From: Streptomyces griseoviridis
GTDB taxonomy: Bacteria > Actinomycetota > Actinomycetes > Streptomycetales > Streptomycetaceae
NCBI GenBank assembly: GCA_014649155.1
Contig: BMSM01000036.1
Location: 1-63,655 of the forward strand
Length of the DNA: 63,655 nt
Reading direction: 5' to 3'
Shown here: one piece after another, positions 53,128-62,709 of the stretch
Position numbering within the stretch: position 1 is the first letter of the stretch
How the letters are laid out: every line of letters begins with the position of its first letter
Program-made: the position numbers and the translations under genes
The notes under the pieces: model-generated
Databases searched by the model: none
Told to the model about the DNA's origin: nothing
What the model saw: only the letters and a program-made list of their open reading frames with translations

Positions 53128-54231
53128 CTACAGGGTGGTGAGGTCGGTGGCGTCCGGCAGTTCGGTGAGGGGCTGCCGCGCGGCACGGGGGATTCCGAGC
53201 CGGGCTCGGGCCTGGTGGACGGCGGCGAGCTGGTCGGCTGCCGGGAGTCCCCAGTCGAAGAGCTCCAGGGCCTGCTCGGGTGTCGCCAGGACCCGGATGT
53301 GGGTGCGGCCGGTGGCCGGATCGGCGGATGGCGCGCCGAGGCGGGTGAGTGGGGCGGCGTAGCGGAGGCGGGCGTACGGCTTGTCGGTGTCGCGGAGGTG
53401 GCCGAGGAACAGCGGTTCGTCGAACTCGGCCGCGGCTTCCTCGCGTACCTCCCGGCGCAGTGTGGCGAGCGGGTCGCCGCGGTCCGGGAGTTCGGGGGCG
53501 CCGCCCGGCAGAAGGGCCGCGCCGGTGTCCGGTTCCAGAAGCACCAGGACGCGGCCGTCGGGTCCGAGGAGCCAGCCCCAGACCTGGACCACCGAGAGCT
53601 GCTCCGGGGCGGGGCCGATGTAGAAGGGCAGGTGGTGGCGGGCGCGGGCGGTGCGAAGGGCGTCGGCCCGGTCCAGGACGGTGGGGGCGATCGGGAGGCC
53701 GTTCTCCAGCAGGGCGGGCCCGGCGGCGTTGATGCGGGCGCGCAGGGCGGACAGGGCCCGGCGGGCGTCGCCGGGGGACATCAGGTCCGGTAGCCGGGCG
53801 GGTTCGACGAACTCGATGGAGGTGATCTCGCGATCGGGCAGCCGGATGGCGGCGATCTGCTCATCGTCCCAGGTCCCGCCGTCGTAGACGTGCAGGATCT
53901 CGCCGGGAAAGCGCATGCTGGCAGGCGCGTTGAGGCTGTCGGCGCTGACCCAGTCCACGGCGAGCCCGCGGTCGACGGTCGTAGTGACGCCGAGTTCCTC
54001 GCACACTTCCCGCCTGGCGCCCTGCGCGGGGGGCTCGTTCTCGTCGACGGCGCCGCCCGGCAGGAGGCAGGTCGTGCGGTAGTCGACGTGCTGGACCAGG
54101 ATGCGGCCGCGTTCATCTGTGATCAGCACGGACGTTCCCACCCATAGGGCGGCCGCGGCGCGTAAGGCTCCGTACTCCTCGTCGGTCATCATCGTGCTGG
54201 GCGGCGTGTCAGGTGAGGGCGTGACGGTCAT
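53128..54231 (-). CDS. double NUDIX-domain protein
   Basis: 367 aa. The first NUDIX domain has a complete box: GGAVDENEPPAQGARREVCE followed by ELG. The second (about 210-330) keeps REVREEAAAE but lacks the canonical GX5E lead, so it may be catalytically weak or structural. NUDIX enzymes hydrolyse nucleoside diphosphates linked to another group. GGAGACGAG precedes the ATG. It heads away from the PIG-L gene, 44 bases upstream, and belongs to a run of same-strand genes to 63655 where NUDIX domains recur three more times in other guises. Confidence 0.82.
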   Translation of the reverse strand: MTVTPSPDTPPSTMMTDEEYGALRAAAALWVGTSVLITDERGRILVQHVDYRTTCLLPGGAVDENEPPAQGARREVCEELGVTTTVDRGLAVDWVSADSLNAPASMRFPGEILHVYDGGTWDDEQIAAIRLPDREITSIEFVEPARLPDLMSPGDARRALSALRARINAAGPALLENGLPIAPTVLDRADALRTARARHHLPFYIGPAPEQLSVVQVWGWLLGPDGRVLVLLEPDTGAALLPGGAPELPDRGDPLATLRREVREEAAAEFDEPLFLGHLRDTDKPYARLRYAAPLTRLGAPSADPATGRTHIRVLATPEQALELFDWGLPAADQLAAVHQARARLGIPRAARQPLTELPDATDLTTL

Positions 54232-54275
54232 CTCGTCTCCGATCGTGCGGGAGGGACAAGGCGGACGGCGGTCGG

Positions 54276-55052
54276 TCAGGCGATGAGCCGGTGAGGGGCA
54301 CCCGGCGCGGGGCCGGGGGTGAGCCGGGTGAAGTACTCGGTGCTGATGATCTCGTCGCGTTCTGCTTCGGGCAGGCGCGCGAGCAGGCCGGGCAGGGACC
54401 GCTCGCGGGCGATTTCGCTGCGGTGCGCGAGGATCGCCTCCATCTTCGCCGCGGCCCACGGGGAGACGTCGACGGTCGTGGTCACATACGCCTCCGGCAC
54501 CGCGAGGAGCGTCTTCCCGACGCTCTGAAGGAGCGGGCCGAGCCGGCCTACACCGGATTGCGAGTGTGTGGCCGCGTACAGGGCTGTCGGCTGCCAGGGC
54601 TCGCCGGCGTCTGGATACAGGTGCGGCAGGCCGGCGGCCTCGACGGCGAGGAGGGTGATCTGGTGGGCGCGCCGGTGGTCCCGGTGCCCGGTGAGCTGGC
54701 CCAGGGCGTTGTGGCCGACGACGATGTCGGGCCGGACCTCACGGATGTGTGCGACCAGGCGGCCGACGGCTTCGTCGAGGGGCGCGTCGACGAGGCGTAC
54801 GGCGCCGTCAGGGGCCGAGGCGGGGTTGCGGGCGTCGGCGTAGCCGAGCAGGCGCGGGACGTCGGCGCCCAAGACGTTCAGGGCGTCGGCGAGTTCGGCG
54901 GCTCGGTGGCTCGTCGGGACCCAGGTGGCGGTGACGACGCAGGTGCGGGCGCCGGCGGCGTGGTGCTGTGCGAGCACACCACCGGCCAGCAGGCTCTCAT
55001 CGTCGGGATGGGCGAACACCCCCATCAGCGATGGGAACGGCGGCTGGTTCAT
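54276..55052 (-). CDS. PIG-L family deacetylase
   Basis: 258 aa. The zinc-site motif AHPDDE (GVFAHPDDESLLAGG) and the second metal-ligand segment GHRDHRRAHQ are both intact. The family removes N-acetyl groups from sugars, as in GlcNAc-inositol or antibiotic precursors such as teicoplanin-type aglycones. GAGGAG precedes the start. It sits between the NUDIX gene and a broken glycosyltransferase, which suggests a sugar is attached and then deacetylated in this pathway; that is inference. Confidence 0.88.
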   Translation of the reverse strand: MNQPPFPSLMGVFAHPDDESLLAGGVLAQHHAAGARTCVVTATWVPTSHRAAELADALNVLGADVPRLLGYADARNPASAPDGAVRLVDAPLDEAVGRLVAHIREVRPDIVVGHNALGQLTGHRDHRRAHQITLLAVEAAGLPHLYPDAGEPWQPTALYAATHSQSGVGRLGPLLQSVGKTLLAVPEAYVTTTVDVSPWAAAKMEAILAHRSEIARERSLPGLLARLPEAERDEIISTEYFTRLTPGPAPGAPHRLIA

Positions 55053-55093
55053 GGCCAAGAGGACTCCTCGGAGTGGCGGACGGGGCGAAGAGG

Positions 55094-55964
55094 TCAGATG
55101 GTCGGCGGCCGCCCGGCGGCGGTGAGCCGGTAGACGGTGCGCCAGCTCATCGGACGTCGCCGCTGCGTACGCGGGGTAGTCCATCCTTCGCGCATGCTGC
55201 GCAGCGTCTGGTCCAGTCCGCCGCCGCGCACGGCCCGGGCCAGGGTGATCGCAGTCCAGGCACTCAGGTAGAGAGGGCGGGGCGGTGGCGGTGGGCGATC
55301 CAGATCCGGTTGCGGGCGGCGAGCCGCTGGTACAGCGCGTGGCGGGCGGGTGTGGTGAGCGGGTGGTGCATGCGGATCGACGCCGCGTACCAGCCGCACC
55401 AGCCCGCCTCGTACAGCCGCCAGGCCAGGTCGAACCCCTCGTGATACAGGAAGAGTTGTGATTCCCACCTGCCTGCCGCGTCGAAGGCGGCGCGCCGGAT
55501 CAGGACGACACCTTCGGTCATTGAGGCGACCTTCCCCGTCCCGGATTCGAGGCGCGCAGCCGGGGGACCCAGCGGCGTGGCGTGGTCGAATCGTCCGGGC
55601 CGGTCAGCCGGGGCTGCACCCAGGCGGCTTCTGGATGCCGCTCGGCCTCGGCGACGAGCCGGGCAAGGACATCGGGGCGGGGGAAAGTGGCGTCGTTGTC
55701 GACGAAGTACAGCCAGTCGGCCGGATCGCCAGCGTCGCGCAGTGCGGCGGCGCCGGCGTTGTGACCGCCGGGGATGCCGATGGTCTCGGGCAGGCACACG
55801 GTAAGCGCGCCGGCTGGTACGACCTGGGGCTTGCAGCCGTTGCCGACAACCACCACCCGCACGTCGACGCCGGTCTGGGCAAGGAGGGTCGCCTGCGCGG
55901 CTGCTTCCTCGGCAGGGCGATCGTTCATGGTCAGGACGACGACGTCGACGCGTGGGCGGGGCAT
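55094..55964 (-). pseudogene. GT2-type glycosyltransferase, two frameshifts
   Basis: Three collinear pieces make one family-2 glycosyltransferase. 55964-55518 has DVVVLTMNDRPAEEAAAQAT, GIPGGHNAGAAALRDAGDPA and the metal-binding DNDATFPRP. 55560-55264 has MTEGVVLIRRAAFDAAGRWE and FLYHEGFDLAWRLYEAGWCG. 55290-55094 has YLSAWTAITLARAVRGGGLD. Frame changes occur near 55555 and 55275, the second in a C-rich run. It may be a true pseudogene or carry sequencing errors. Confidence 0.75.
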
Positions 55965-55989
55965 GGGTTCTCCAGGCCGTCAGGGCTGG

Positions 55990-56850
55990 TCAGGGCGTGG
56001 GGACGGGGATGTTGGTGAGGTGCTCGGCCTGGCGGGCGACGAGCGGGGCGAGGTGAGGGTGGACGCCCCGGGAGCACGCCTGGAGGAGCTGCCCGAGGGC
56101 GATGAGCTCCCCGGTCCGGCCTGCGTCCGTGTCCAGGACGTGGCCGAACTCGCGCCGGATCCGGGCGGCGGTCGCCGGCGCGGTCAGCGAATACGCATGA
56201 AGCAGACCCAGGTCGTAGCCGACGGGTAGCCGCCCCCAGTTCTCCCAGTCCAACAGGACCAAGGGCGCACGTGTCAGATTCGCCCAGTGCAGATCGGCGT
56301 GCCCGGTCGTCGTCTCCCGGATCCGGATGGGGGCTATGCCGAGGAAGCGGCGGAAGTTCCGGTCCACCCAGTTCTGCCGCACCGATTCCCGGTCGGTGGC
56401 CACCGTCGCGAGCGTCCCGAGTGCGGACTTCAGCTCCGCCCACCACGAGTCGGGCAGAGCGATGTCCTGGTCGAGGACGGGAGTGCCGCTGGTGACCGGC
56501 TCGACGGAGACGTACTCGGTGAGCTCCGCCCGGTAGGTGACGTCCGCTGAGTTCCAGTCGAGAACGCCGCGAAGCCGCGGCCGCGGCACCGACCGGGGCA
56601 CGCGCGTGTCCGCGGTCGCCGTCCCCTCCCACAGCCGCCCGCCCGCCTTGCCGGCCTCGGCGGAGACGATGCGCAGCCAGCAGTCCCCGGCCCGGCGACC
56701 CAAGGTGCGGCCCTGCCACCCCCACACCTCCGGCCCCGACGCGGACACCCGGAACTGCTCCGCCGCGACCGCGTGCGCGCGCCGCATCCGGTCGAGCTCG
56801 TCGCGCTCCGCCGGAGCGGCGAACACCGCCTGCCCCACTGCCCGTTCCAT
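55990..56850 (-). CDS. aminoglycoside-phosphotransferase-fold kinase-like protein
   Basis: 286 aa. The catalytic loop TGHADLHWANL (HxDxxxxN) and the metal-binding LLDWENWG are the diagnostic parts of the APH/choline kinase fold. The N-lobe is short and the usual ATP-binding Lys is not obvious. Possible substrates are small metabolites. GGAGGGG lies before the ATG at 56850, with GTG 56856 as an alternative. Its start overlaps the end of the reconstructed tail of the upstream methyltransferase gene. Confidence 0.7.
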   Translation of the reverse strand: MERAVGQAVFAAPAERDELDRMRRAHAVAAEQFRVSASGPEVWGWQGRTLGRRAGDCWLRIVSAEAGKAGGRLWEGTATADTRVPRSVPRPRLRGVLDWNSADVTYRAELTEYVSVEPVTSGTPVLDQDIALPDSWWAELKSALGTLATVATDRESVRQNWVDRNFRRFLGIAPIRIRETTTGHADLHWANLTRAPLVLLDWENWGRLPVGYDLGLLHAYSLTAPATAARIRREFGHVLDTDAGRTGELIALGQLLQACSRGVHPHLAPLVARQAEHLTNIPVPTP

Positions 56851-56853
56851 CGT

Positions 56854-57198
56854 CACACCCCCTCCGCCACGGCGTCGGCCACAGGACGTTCAACGGGCCC
56901 GGGCAGCACCGCGTCACGACCCGGCCACCGGAACACCAAGCGGCAGTGCAGCTTGTCCAGGACGTCGCCGGGGGGGCAGCGCATCATCGGGCGTGCCGAC
57001 CGGGTGGACCGTCAGGACGGGATCGGCGTGCTGATCGTTGTCTTTGGCGCGGATGTGGCGGTCCCAGGCCCGGACCGTGGCCACCAGCCGATCGGCGAGC
57101 TCGGGCCCTTGCTCGCCGAAGGCGCGCGCGACCCACTCCCACTCCTTGCCCTGGGGGCTGTCACCGTCTTTGGTCTGGACGTGGATCAGGTAGGCCAA
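56854..57198 (-). pseudogene. severed C-terminal tail of the upstream methyltransferase
   Basis: The frame YLIHVQTKDGDSPQGKEWEW through DRLVATVRAWDRHIRAKDND continues the methyltransferase exactly if one copy of the 10-base repeat at 57234-57253 is removed. A second break is a run of seven G (56970-56976). With six, the frame runs on through GDVLDKLHCRLVFRWPGRDA to a stop immediately before the kinase-like gene. The open piece now ends at 56914. Confidence 0.75.
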
Positions 57199-59239
57199 TG
57201 ACGCCTCGCCGATGATCGCGGGGGCGTCGCGGTCCTTCGCGATCCTTCGCGATGCCGGTCACGTCCACCGCGGGCTCCAGGTGGGAGGCCAGGCGGCAGA
57301 AGCCCGCCAGGGTGGTGGCCGCGTACAGCTGCAGGGAGCCGAAGTACGAGTCTGCCGCCCCCATGGTCACGCCGGTCGCGACCTCGTGCCGCCGCGCACG
57401 CAGCGCCTCCTCCAGGCCCTCCGCGTCGACGGCGGAACCGTCATCGAAGCGCAGTGCCAGCGCTCCCTCAAGCAAGGGGAGGACCGGGGCCGGGCGGGCC
57501 TGCTGCCCCTGGTCGCGGACGAAGCCGCAGTAGGTGAAGCGGCGGGCGTGCAACACCTCGCCGCGCCGCTCGAACGTGATCGCCCGGGTGTAGCCGCCCA
57601 TCTCCAGCGGCAGCACCAGGCGCCCGCCTTCGGCCAGCTGCTCCCGCCAAGCTGGAGCGATGTCCCAGCAGTTGTAGGTGATCACGCTGCCGTCGAAGCC
57701 GCCGCGGGGCACGAGATGGGCTGGGGCGCCGAGGGCCGCGTCGGCCTCGATGGCGGTGACGCGTCCGCTGCCGGCCTCCGTGAGGAACCGGCGGGTGCGG
57801 CGTACGACCCACGGGTCGATGTCGACGCTCACCACGCGCCCGTCGGGCCCGGTGGCGTGGGCGATCAGCTCGGCGTTGTAGCCGCCGGAGCCCGCCTCGA
57901 ACACGATCGCACCCGGCCCAAGAAGCAGACTCTCGATCATGCGGGCTTGGAGCCAGGCCGCGGACACCGAGCTGATGGCCGTCCCGGTCGCGTCACGTCG
58001 GGTGATGACGGCCCGGTCGCCGCCGTCGTACGCCTCCGCCAGGTTGACCTCCGGGGCGAAACGATGGCGCGGCACGGTCCGCAGCGCGTCGCGGACGGGC
58101 TCGGACGGGGCCCAGCCGCCGTCGATCACCATCTGCGCCATCGCCTGGCGCAGCCGGGCGGCCTCTGCCGGCTCGCCCGGCACGGGCGGCCGGTCAGCGG
58201 CGATCGGGTAGGAGACCACGGGCGGCAGGTCCGGGATGACGCCGGGCCACACGGCGTCCAGCGCGGACGCGGCCGGGGCGAAGATGTTTCCGACGCAGGC
58301 CAGGGCGTGCAGGTCGAAGAACTCCCAGCGGTCGAACTTGTCCTCCTCCGCGTTGGTCAAGGTGCCCGTCCACGTGGTGAGGCGGACGACGGCCGTGAGC
58401 CGAGGGATGCCGTGGCTGTCGTCCACCAGCATCGTCACCACGTATGCGTCGGCCGGGTCGGCGACCAAGCCCGTCTCCTCGCTGAGTTCGCGGACTGCCG
58501 CGGTGGCGAAGTCTTCCGCCCCGGTTGTCTTGCCGCCGGGGAGCTCGAGCATGCCGCGCCGGGAGCGGCCGAGCAGGACCCGGCCGGCGTCGTCGGTGAC
58601 GACCGCGAGGGCTCCGGTCAGGGCATGCGCGGTGGTCGGCCGCTTCTCCACGGCCCGGATGCCGGCGTGGCAGGGGCCTCGCAAGACCAGGACGGCCAGG
58701 CCGTCCGCGTCCAGCCGCTCCACCGTCTTCCATCCGGCGGCGAGCACGGCGATCTCGTCCTCGTCCAGCGCGATGCCGCGCCGCTCCTCCGGCGTGTTCT
58801 CCGCCACCGGGGTGATGACGACGAGCGCGCCGCCGTCGCGCAGCCGCTCACCCAGCCCGTGAACGACACGCCCCCTGTCCTGTACGAATGCGTACATCAG
58901 CCGGAGCGTGATCAGGTTGTACCCCTCTTCGTGCAGCGGGGCCGGGTCATCGCGCTCGATGTCCAGGCGCAGCCAACGCACGTCCTCGACGTCACCGTGC
59001 TCCTCCCGGGCCCGGGCCCGGGCACTGTCGGTGAAGTCGATGGCGTCCACCGTGTAGCCGAGCGAGGCGAGGTAGGCGGCCAGCTCCCCGGTGCCGCAGC
59101 CCACGTCGAGCGCCCGGCCGCCGCCGTCGGGGACGGGGGCGTACTCGGCGAGGAGTTCCCGCTCGCGCTCACCGAGCTGCCGGAAGTTCTTGCCGTCGCT
59201 GAAGTGCTGCTCCCACTCGTCGCGGGCGGTGTACGTCAA
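57161..59239 (-). CDS. methyltransferase-NUDIX-methyltransferase fusion (FxLD-system type), C-terminus frameshifted
   Basis: 692 aa as it stands. Residues 1-200 form a class I SAM methyltransferase (ALDVGCGTGELAAYLASLGY). Residues about 210-330 form a NUDIX domain with an intact box (GGKTTGAEDFATAAVRELSE, then ETGL). Residues about 360-660 form a PCMT-like methyltransferase (VFEAGSGGYNAELIAHATGP, DRAVITRRDATGTAISSVSA) of the type called FxLD-system methyltransferase in lanthipeptide loci. After TGIAKD the frame is wrong (EGPRRPRDHRRG) because of an exact 10-base tandem duplication. The intact protein would be about 795 aa. Such enzymes O-methylate aspartates in peptides; no FxLD precursor gene was found here. 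Confidence 0.78.
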   Translation of the reverse strand: MTYTARDEWEQHFSDGKNFRQLGERERELLAEYAPVPDGGGRALDVGCGTGELAAYLASLGYTVDAIDFTDSARARAREEHGDVEDVRWLRLDIERDDPAPLHEEGYNLITLRLMYAFVQDRGRVVHGLGERLRDGGALVVITPVAENTPEERRGIALDEDEIAVLAAGWKTVERLDADGLAVLVLRGPCHAGIRAVEKRPTTAHALTGALAVVTDDAGRVLLGRSRRGMLELPGGKTTGAEDFATAAVRELSEETGLVADPADAYVVTMLVDDSHGIPRLTAVVRLTTWTGTLTNAEEDKFDRWEFFDLHALACVGNIFAPAASALDAVWPGVIPDLPPVVSYPIAADRPPVPGEPAEAARLRQAMAQMVIDGGWAPSEPVRDALRTVPRHRFAPEVNLAEAYDGGDRAVITRRDATGTAISSVSAAWLQARMIESLLLGPGAIVFEAGSGGYNAELIAHATGPDGRVVSVDIDPWVVRRTRRFLTEAGSGRVTAIEADAALGAPAHLVPRGGFDGSVITYNCWDIAPAWREQLAEGGRLVLPLEMGGYTRAITFERRGEVLHARRFTYCGFVRDQGQQARPAPVLPLLEGALALRFDDGSAVDAEGLEEALRARRHEVATGVTMGAADSYFGSLQLYAATTLAGFCRLASHLEPAVDVTGIAKDREGPRRPRDHRRGVIGLPDPRPDQRR
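57234..57253. repeat. exact 10-bp tandem duplication causing a frameshift
   Basis: CCTTCGCGAT occurs twice head to tail (57234-57243, 57244-57253). Ten bases shift the frame; deleting one copy restores the methyltransferase reading frame. Confidence 0.95.
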
Positions 59240-59272
59240 CGTGCTGCTCCTCGTACGTAGGTGCGGTGGTGG

Positions 59273-60655
59273 TCAGGGGCGTTGGGCGGTGCGGAGCCGG
59301 GCCAGCGTGCGCAGGCCGCGCTCGACGAGTTCGGGATCGCGGTGGGCGGTGCCGTAGGAGATGCCGGAGACCGCGTCCAGGACGGCCAGGACCGCGAGCT
59401 GGACCTCTTCCTCCGGGGTGAAGGGACGGCCGTAGCCGTCCATCACGGCTTGCCGGAGGTCTGGGCGGCCGTGCCAGGCATCGGACAGCCGCACGAAGTC
59501 CCGGACCGCGGGGCCTTTCTCCGACCGTTCGAAATCGATCACGTAGCAGGCATTGGCAGCTTCGTCCCAGCGCAGGTTGCGCAGCTGGAAGTCACCGTGT
59601 GTAGGGACCGCCTCCAGGGCGGGCAGGCCGGCGGCCTTCTCGGTGGTGGTGCGGATGAACTCTTCATCCCCGGGCGCGAGGTGGGCGCGGGCGCCGTCCA
59701 GGTGCCGCTCGAGCTTCCCCAGCGGCATGACGCCGGCAGCCGGGCGTGGTGGGGCGCTGCTGTGGATGGCGGCTGCGAGCTGCCCGATGCGGTGGAAGAT
59801 CCGGCGCTGCTGCTCGGGCGCGTACGTGGCGCCGTGCAGGGACCGGCCTCCCACGGGGGTGAGCACCACGGCCCGCCGCTGCGCGTCCGCGGCCACCAGC
59901 CTGGGCGCGGCCGCGCCCAGGGAGGGCGCGCAGCTGCGGAGTGCGGCGACTTCACGCTGGTGGAAGCGGGCGTTCTGGTGGATCTTGACGTACCACTCGC
60001 CGCCCTCGGCGCCGCTCGCCCGCCATACGCGGCTCTCCTCACGGGCCCAGGACACGTCCGTCCAGGTCGTGATCCGGCCTACCGCACGCTCGGTGAACTC
60101 CCGCACCTCCCACCCAGGACGCGGCTCATCACGGCCCGGCACGGGCGCGAGGCGGATTCGGTCGACAGCCGGGTCGTACCCGATCGTGTCGCCCGGCTCT
60201 TGGAAGTGCAGTGCCACGGGAACCCCGGCCCGATAGGCATCCAGCCCCGCGCGGCAGTAGGCGACCATCGGCTCCGGCAGAGCGTCGAACCCGAACCAGC
60301 CCATGACGTCACACACCTTGGGCTCCTTGACCTCCGGAGTCCCGGACCAGCGGCGGACCTCGAAGAAGAAGCCGACCCGCGCGCTCCCGGCCGGCGCGCG
60401 GTGGTGGACGGTGACCGCGGCCCGTGCGTCGTCCGGCTCCACCACCAGGCCCGTCTCCTCGTACGTCTCGCGCACGAGGGCGGTGACGACGTCCTCGAAG
60501 GGACCGACGACATGGCCGGAGGGGAAGTGCCAGTGCCCCGCGGCGTAGACGGTGCCGGCCCGCCGTGACAGCAGCACCTCCGGGCCCTTCTCCCCGTCGC
60601 GGACGGCGATCAGGTGCACGTCCACCGGCACTGTGTGCCGCTCGCCGCCGCTCAC
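59273..60655 (-). CDS. NUDIX - phosphotransferase (APH) fusion protein
   Basis: 460 aa. Residues 1-150 form a NUDIX domain (HWHFPSGHVVGPFEDVVTAL with RETYEETG). Its box has one extra residue before the first Glu. Residues about 190-440 form an APH-fold kinase domain with WYVKIHQN (candidate ATP-binding Lys), the catalytic loop HGDFQLRNL and metal-binding VIDFERS. A polypeptide joining a nucleotide-linked pyrophosphohydrolase to a small-molecule kinase is unusual. The GTG start overlaps the stop of the upstream gene (GTGA), so translation is coupled. Confidence 0.85.
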   Translation of the reverse strand: MSGGERHTVPVDVHLIAVRDGEKGPEVLLSRRAGTVYAAGHWHFPSGHVVGPFEDVVTALVRETYEETGLVVEPDDARAAVTVHHRAPAGSARVGFFFEVRRWSGTPEVKEPKVCDVMGWFGFDALPEPMVAYCRAGLDAYRAGVPVALHFQEPGDTIGYDPAVDRIRLAPVPGRDEPRPGWEVREFTERAVGRITTWTDVSWAREESRVWRASGAEGGEWYVKIHQNARFHQREVAALRSCAPSLGAAAPRLVAADAQRRAVVLTPVGGRSLHGATYAPEQQRRIFHRIGQLAAAIHSSAPPRPAAGVMPLGKLERHLDGARAHLAPGDEEFIRTTTEKAAGLPALEAVPTHGDFQLRNLRWDEAANACYVIDFERSEKGPAVRDFVRLSDAWHGRPDLRQAVMDGYGRPFTPEEEVQLAVLAVLDAVSGISYGTAHRDPELVERGLRTLARLRTAQRP

Positions 60656-62709
60656 CGGGGCCCTCCCGGCCGACGGGCGAGCAGGACGTCGAACACCCCA
60701 TCCTCGACGAGCCCGTCCTTCGCCGCTGCGTGCTGTTCCAACAGGGCCCGGGCCTCGGTCTCGAACCGGAGATGCCGGTCACCGAAGAGGCTGGGGCGGG
60801 CGAAGCTGGTGCTGCGCAGGTAGCCGACCACATTCTCCGGGGTCCACACGCGGCGGAGTGGGAAGTGGTGCTCCTCGACGTCACTGAACGCCGACTCGGC
60901 GAGGTCGTCTTCGTACCGGCGGCCCGGCGCCGTGTAGGTCTCGGTGGTTCCGGCGCGGCGTTCGGCGCCGAGGTAGGACTGGATCAGCTCTCGCAGCGCG
61001 ACGGTCCACGGCGCCGAGTGGGTCCAGACGCTGCCGTCGCTCATGATCGCCAGGGTGGCGCTGGGGGCGGTGACACGGTCGGCCATGGCCAGGACGGTTG
61101 GGCGGTCCATCCAGTGGAAGGCCCGCGCGCAGGTGAGCAGGTCAGCCCGGTACCCCTCCTCGGGCGCGGTGAACTCCTCGGCCCGGACGGCGTGGAAGGC
61201 GGCGACCCGGCCCGCGAGAAGAGGACGGAGGGCGAGATCGGCCTGGTGGAGCATGTCCCGGTCGGCATCGACCAGGTCCAGGCGGGCGAGCTGCGGCAAG
61301 ACCGGTAGCAGGGCGGCCGGCACCTGGCCGGTCCCAGTGCCCAGATCGACCAGGGCCGGGCGACGGACGCCGCGCAGGGTGCCGGCGAGCAGGTGGACAG
61401 CTTCGTCGGGGAGGCCGGGGCGGTGCCGGCCGTAGGCGTCCGCCGTGGCATGGAACAGACTCACAGGGCTTTCTCCGCGTGGTACTCGGTCGGGCAGGGG
61501 GGCGGGCTGGCGGGGCACCGGCGCGAGCGGAGGAAGCACCCACCTCAGGGCGCGCAGCCCGGTGCCGGAGGTGACGTGCTGTGGCCCGCCGTCTTCCGGA
61601 ACGGTCACCCGGTACCTGTCGGGCCGTCCGGCCAGGACCCAGCGGGCGTGCACGTCCTCCAGCTCGGCCCAGACGTCCCGGGGCCCGTGGACGCGGACGG
61701 TCGCCTCGCCGGGACCGGCGACCGCCCAGGAGTCCTCGTCGGGAGCAGTGATCGTCATCGTCTCGGCCTGGAAGTCGCGGACGAGCCCAGGCGCCAGGTA
61801 CGCGGCCGCGAGCCAGAAGCCGTACGCGTCGTCCGGCGGCGGCGCAAGCCGGGTCGGTCGCGGTATGCCAGGGTCGGCCTTGATCCGGGGCCGCATCGGC
61901 ACCGCGTTGAGCCACCGGTAGCCGAGCATGGGCCGATATCCGCGCGGCCGCCCTCGCAGAACTGCCTCGATCTCGCCGCCCCCGGTACGGGTGGCCAGGA
62001 GCTGTCCGGGCCAGCTCGGGGTGCGGGTGGTGAGCGTCGTCAGCAGCCGCCCGCCGGGCGCGAGCTGCTCCCCCCACGCCGACGGGACGCAGGGCACGCC
62101 GATGCCGGAGTGGATCCGGTCGAACGGCGCCCGGGCCTCGTGCCCTTCGAGCGCGTCGCCCTCGACCACGGTCGCGTCGACGTCGAGGCGGTCCAGGATC
62201 CGCTGGGCGAAGGCCGTCATGTGTCCGACCCGCTCCAGGCCGGTGGCGAGGCCGGGGCCGGTGATGGTGGCTGCGAGCGCCAGGGATACGCCGGGGCCGG
62301 GGCCGAGCTCCAGGTACCTGTGGCCGGGGCCGAGTTCCATGGTCTGGAGGGCTTCGACGGTGGCGGGGGTGTAGGTGGACATGGACGTCATATGGCCGCC
62401 GGTCACCGGGCCGCGGGGGAGTGCGTCGAGGGGCTCGCCGTCGCGCTGGAGCAGGATCGACTCGTCGCTGTGGATCAGGTCGAGCCACTCCTCCTGGTCG
62501 TCGGGGTGGGAGCCGTCGAGGAGGCGCCACTCGATCGGGTCCGCACCCGGGCCGCTGACCCGGACGTACGCGTGCGGGAGCAGGACCTGGCGCGGCAGGC
62601 GAAGCAGCGCGTCACGCAGCAGCGCGTCGGTCAGGACACCGTCGGCCGTGAGCCGGTCGACCATTCCGGCGCGCCGACCGCTCGTCACCGTGTGCAGGTC
62701 AAGAGCCAT
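60652..62709 (-). CDS. double methyltransferase: PCMT-like domain fused to class I methyltransferase
   Basis: 685 aa. The N-terminal half resembles protein-L-isoaspartate O-methyltransferase (VLLPHAYVRVSG, TSMSTYTPATVEALQTMELG, YLELGPGPGVSLALAATITG), as used in lanthipeptide tailoring. The C-terminal ~230 residues form a separate SAM methyltransferase (ALVDLGTGTGQVPAALLPVL, DLLTCARAFHWMDRPTVLAM). It is coupled to the NUDIX-APH gene downstream and overlaps the transporter remnant upstream. Together with the 57161 protein it suggests a pathway with several methylations of one product. Confidence 0.82.
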   Translation of the reverse strand: MALDLHTVTSGRRAGMVDRLTADGVLTDALLRDALLRLPRQVLLPHAYVRVSGPGADPIEWRLLDGSHPDDQEEWLDLIHSDESILLQRDGEPLDALPRGPVTGGHMTSMSTYTPATVEALQTMELGPGHRYLELGPGPGVSLALAATITGPGLATGLERVGHMTAFAQRILDRLDVDATVVEGDALEGHEARAPFDRIHSGIGVPCVPSAWGEQLAPGGRLLTTLTTRTPSWPGQLLATRTGGGEIEAVLRGRPRGYRPMLGYRWLNAVPMRPRIKADPGIPRPTRLAPPPDDAYGFWLAAAYLAPGLVRDFQAETMTITAPDEDSWAVAGPGEATVRVHGPRDVWAELEDVHARWVLAGRPDRYRVTVPEDGGPQHVTSGTGLRALRWVLPPLAPVPRQPAPLPDRVPRGESPVSLFHATADAYGRHRPGLPDEAVHLLAGTLRGVRRPALVDLGTGTGQVPAALLPVLPQLARLDLVDADRDMLHQADLALRPLLAGRVAAFHAVRAEEFTAPEEGYRADLLTCARAFHWMDRPTVLAMADRVTAPSATLAIMSDGSVWTHSAPWTVALRELIQSYLGAERRAGTTETYTAPGRRYEDDLAESAFSDVEEHHFPLRRVWTPENVVGYLRSTSFARPSLFGDRHLRFETEARALLEQHAAAKDGLVEDGVFDVLLARRPGGPR

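Noticed and set aside
57212..59260. A plus-strand open frame of nearly 2 kb opposite the methyltransferase fusion
   Set aside because: It is the antisense of a gene with clear domains, has no recognisable motif and is an artefact of high GC.
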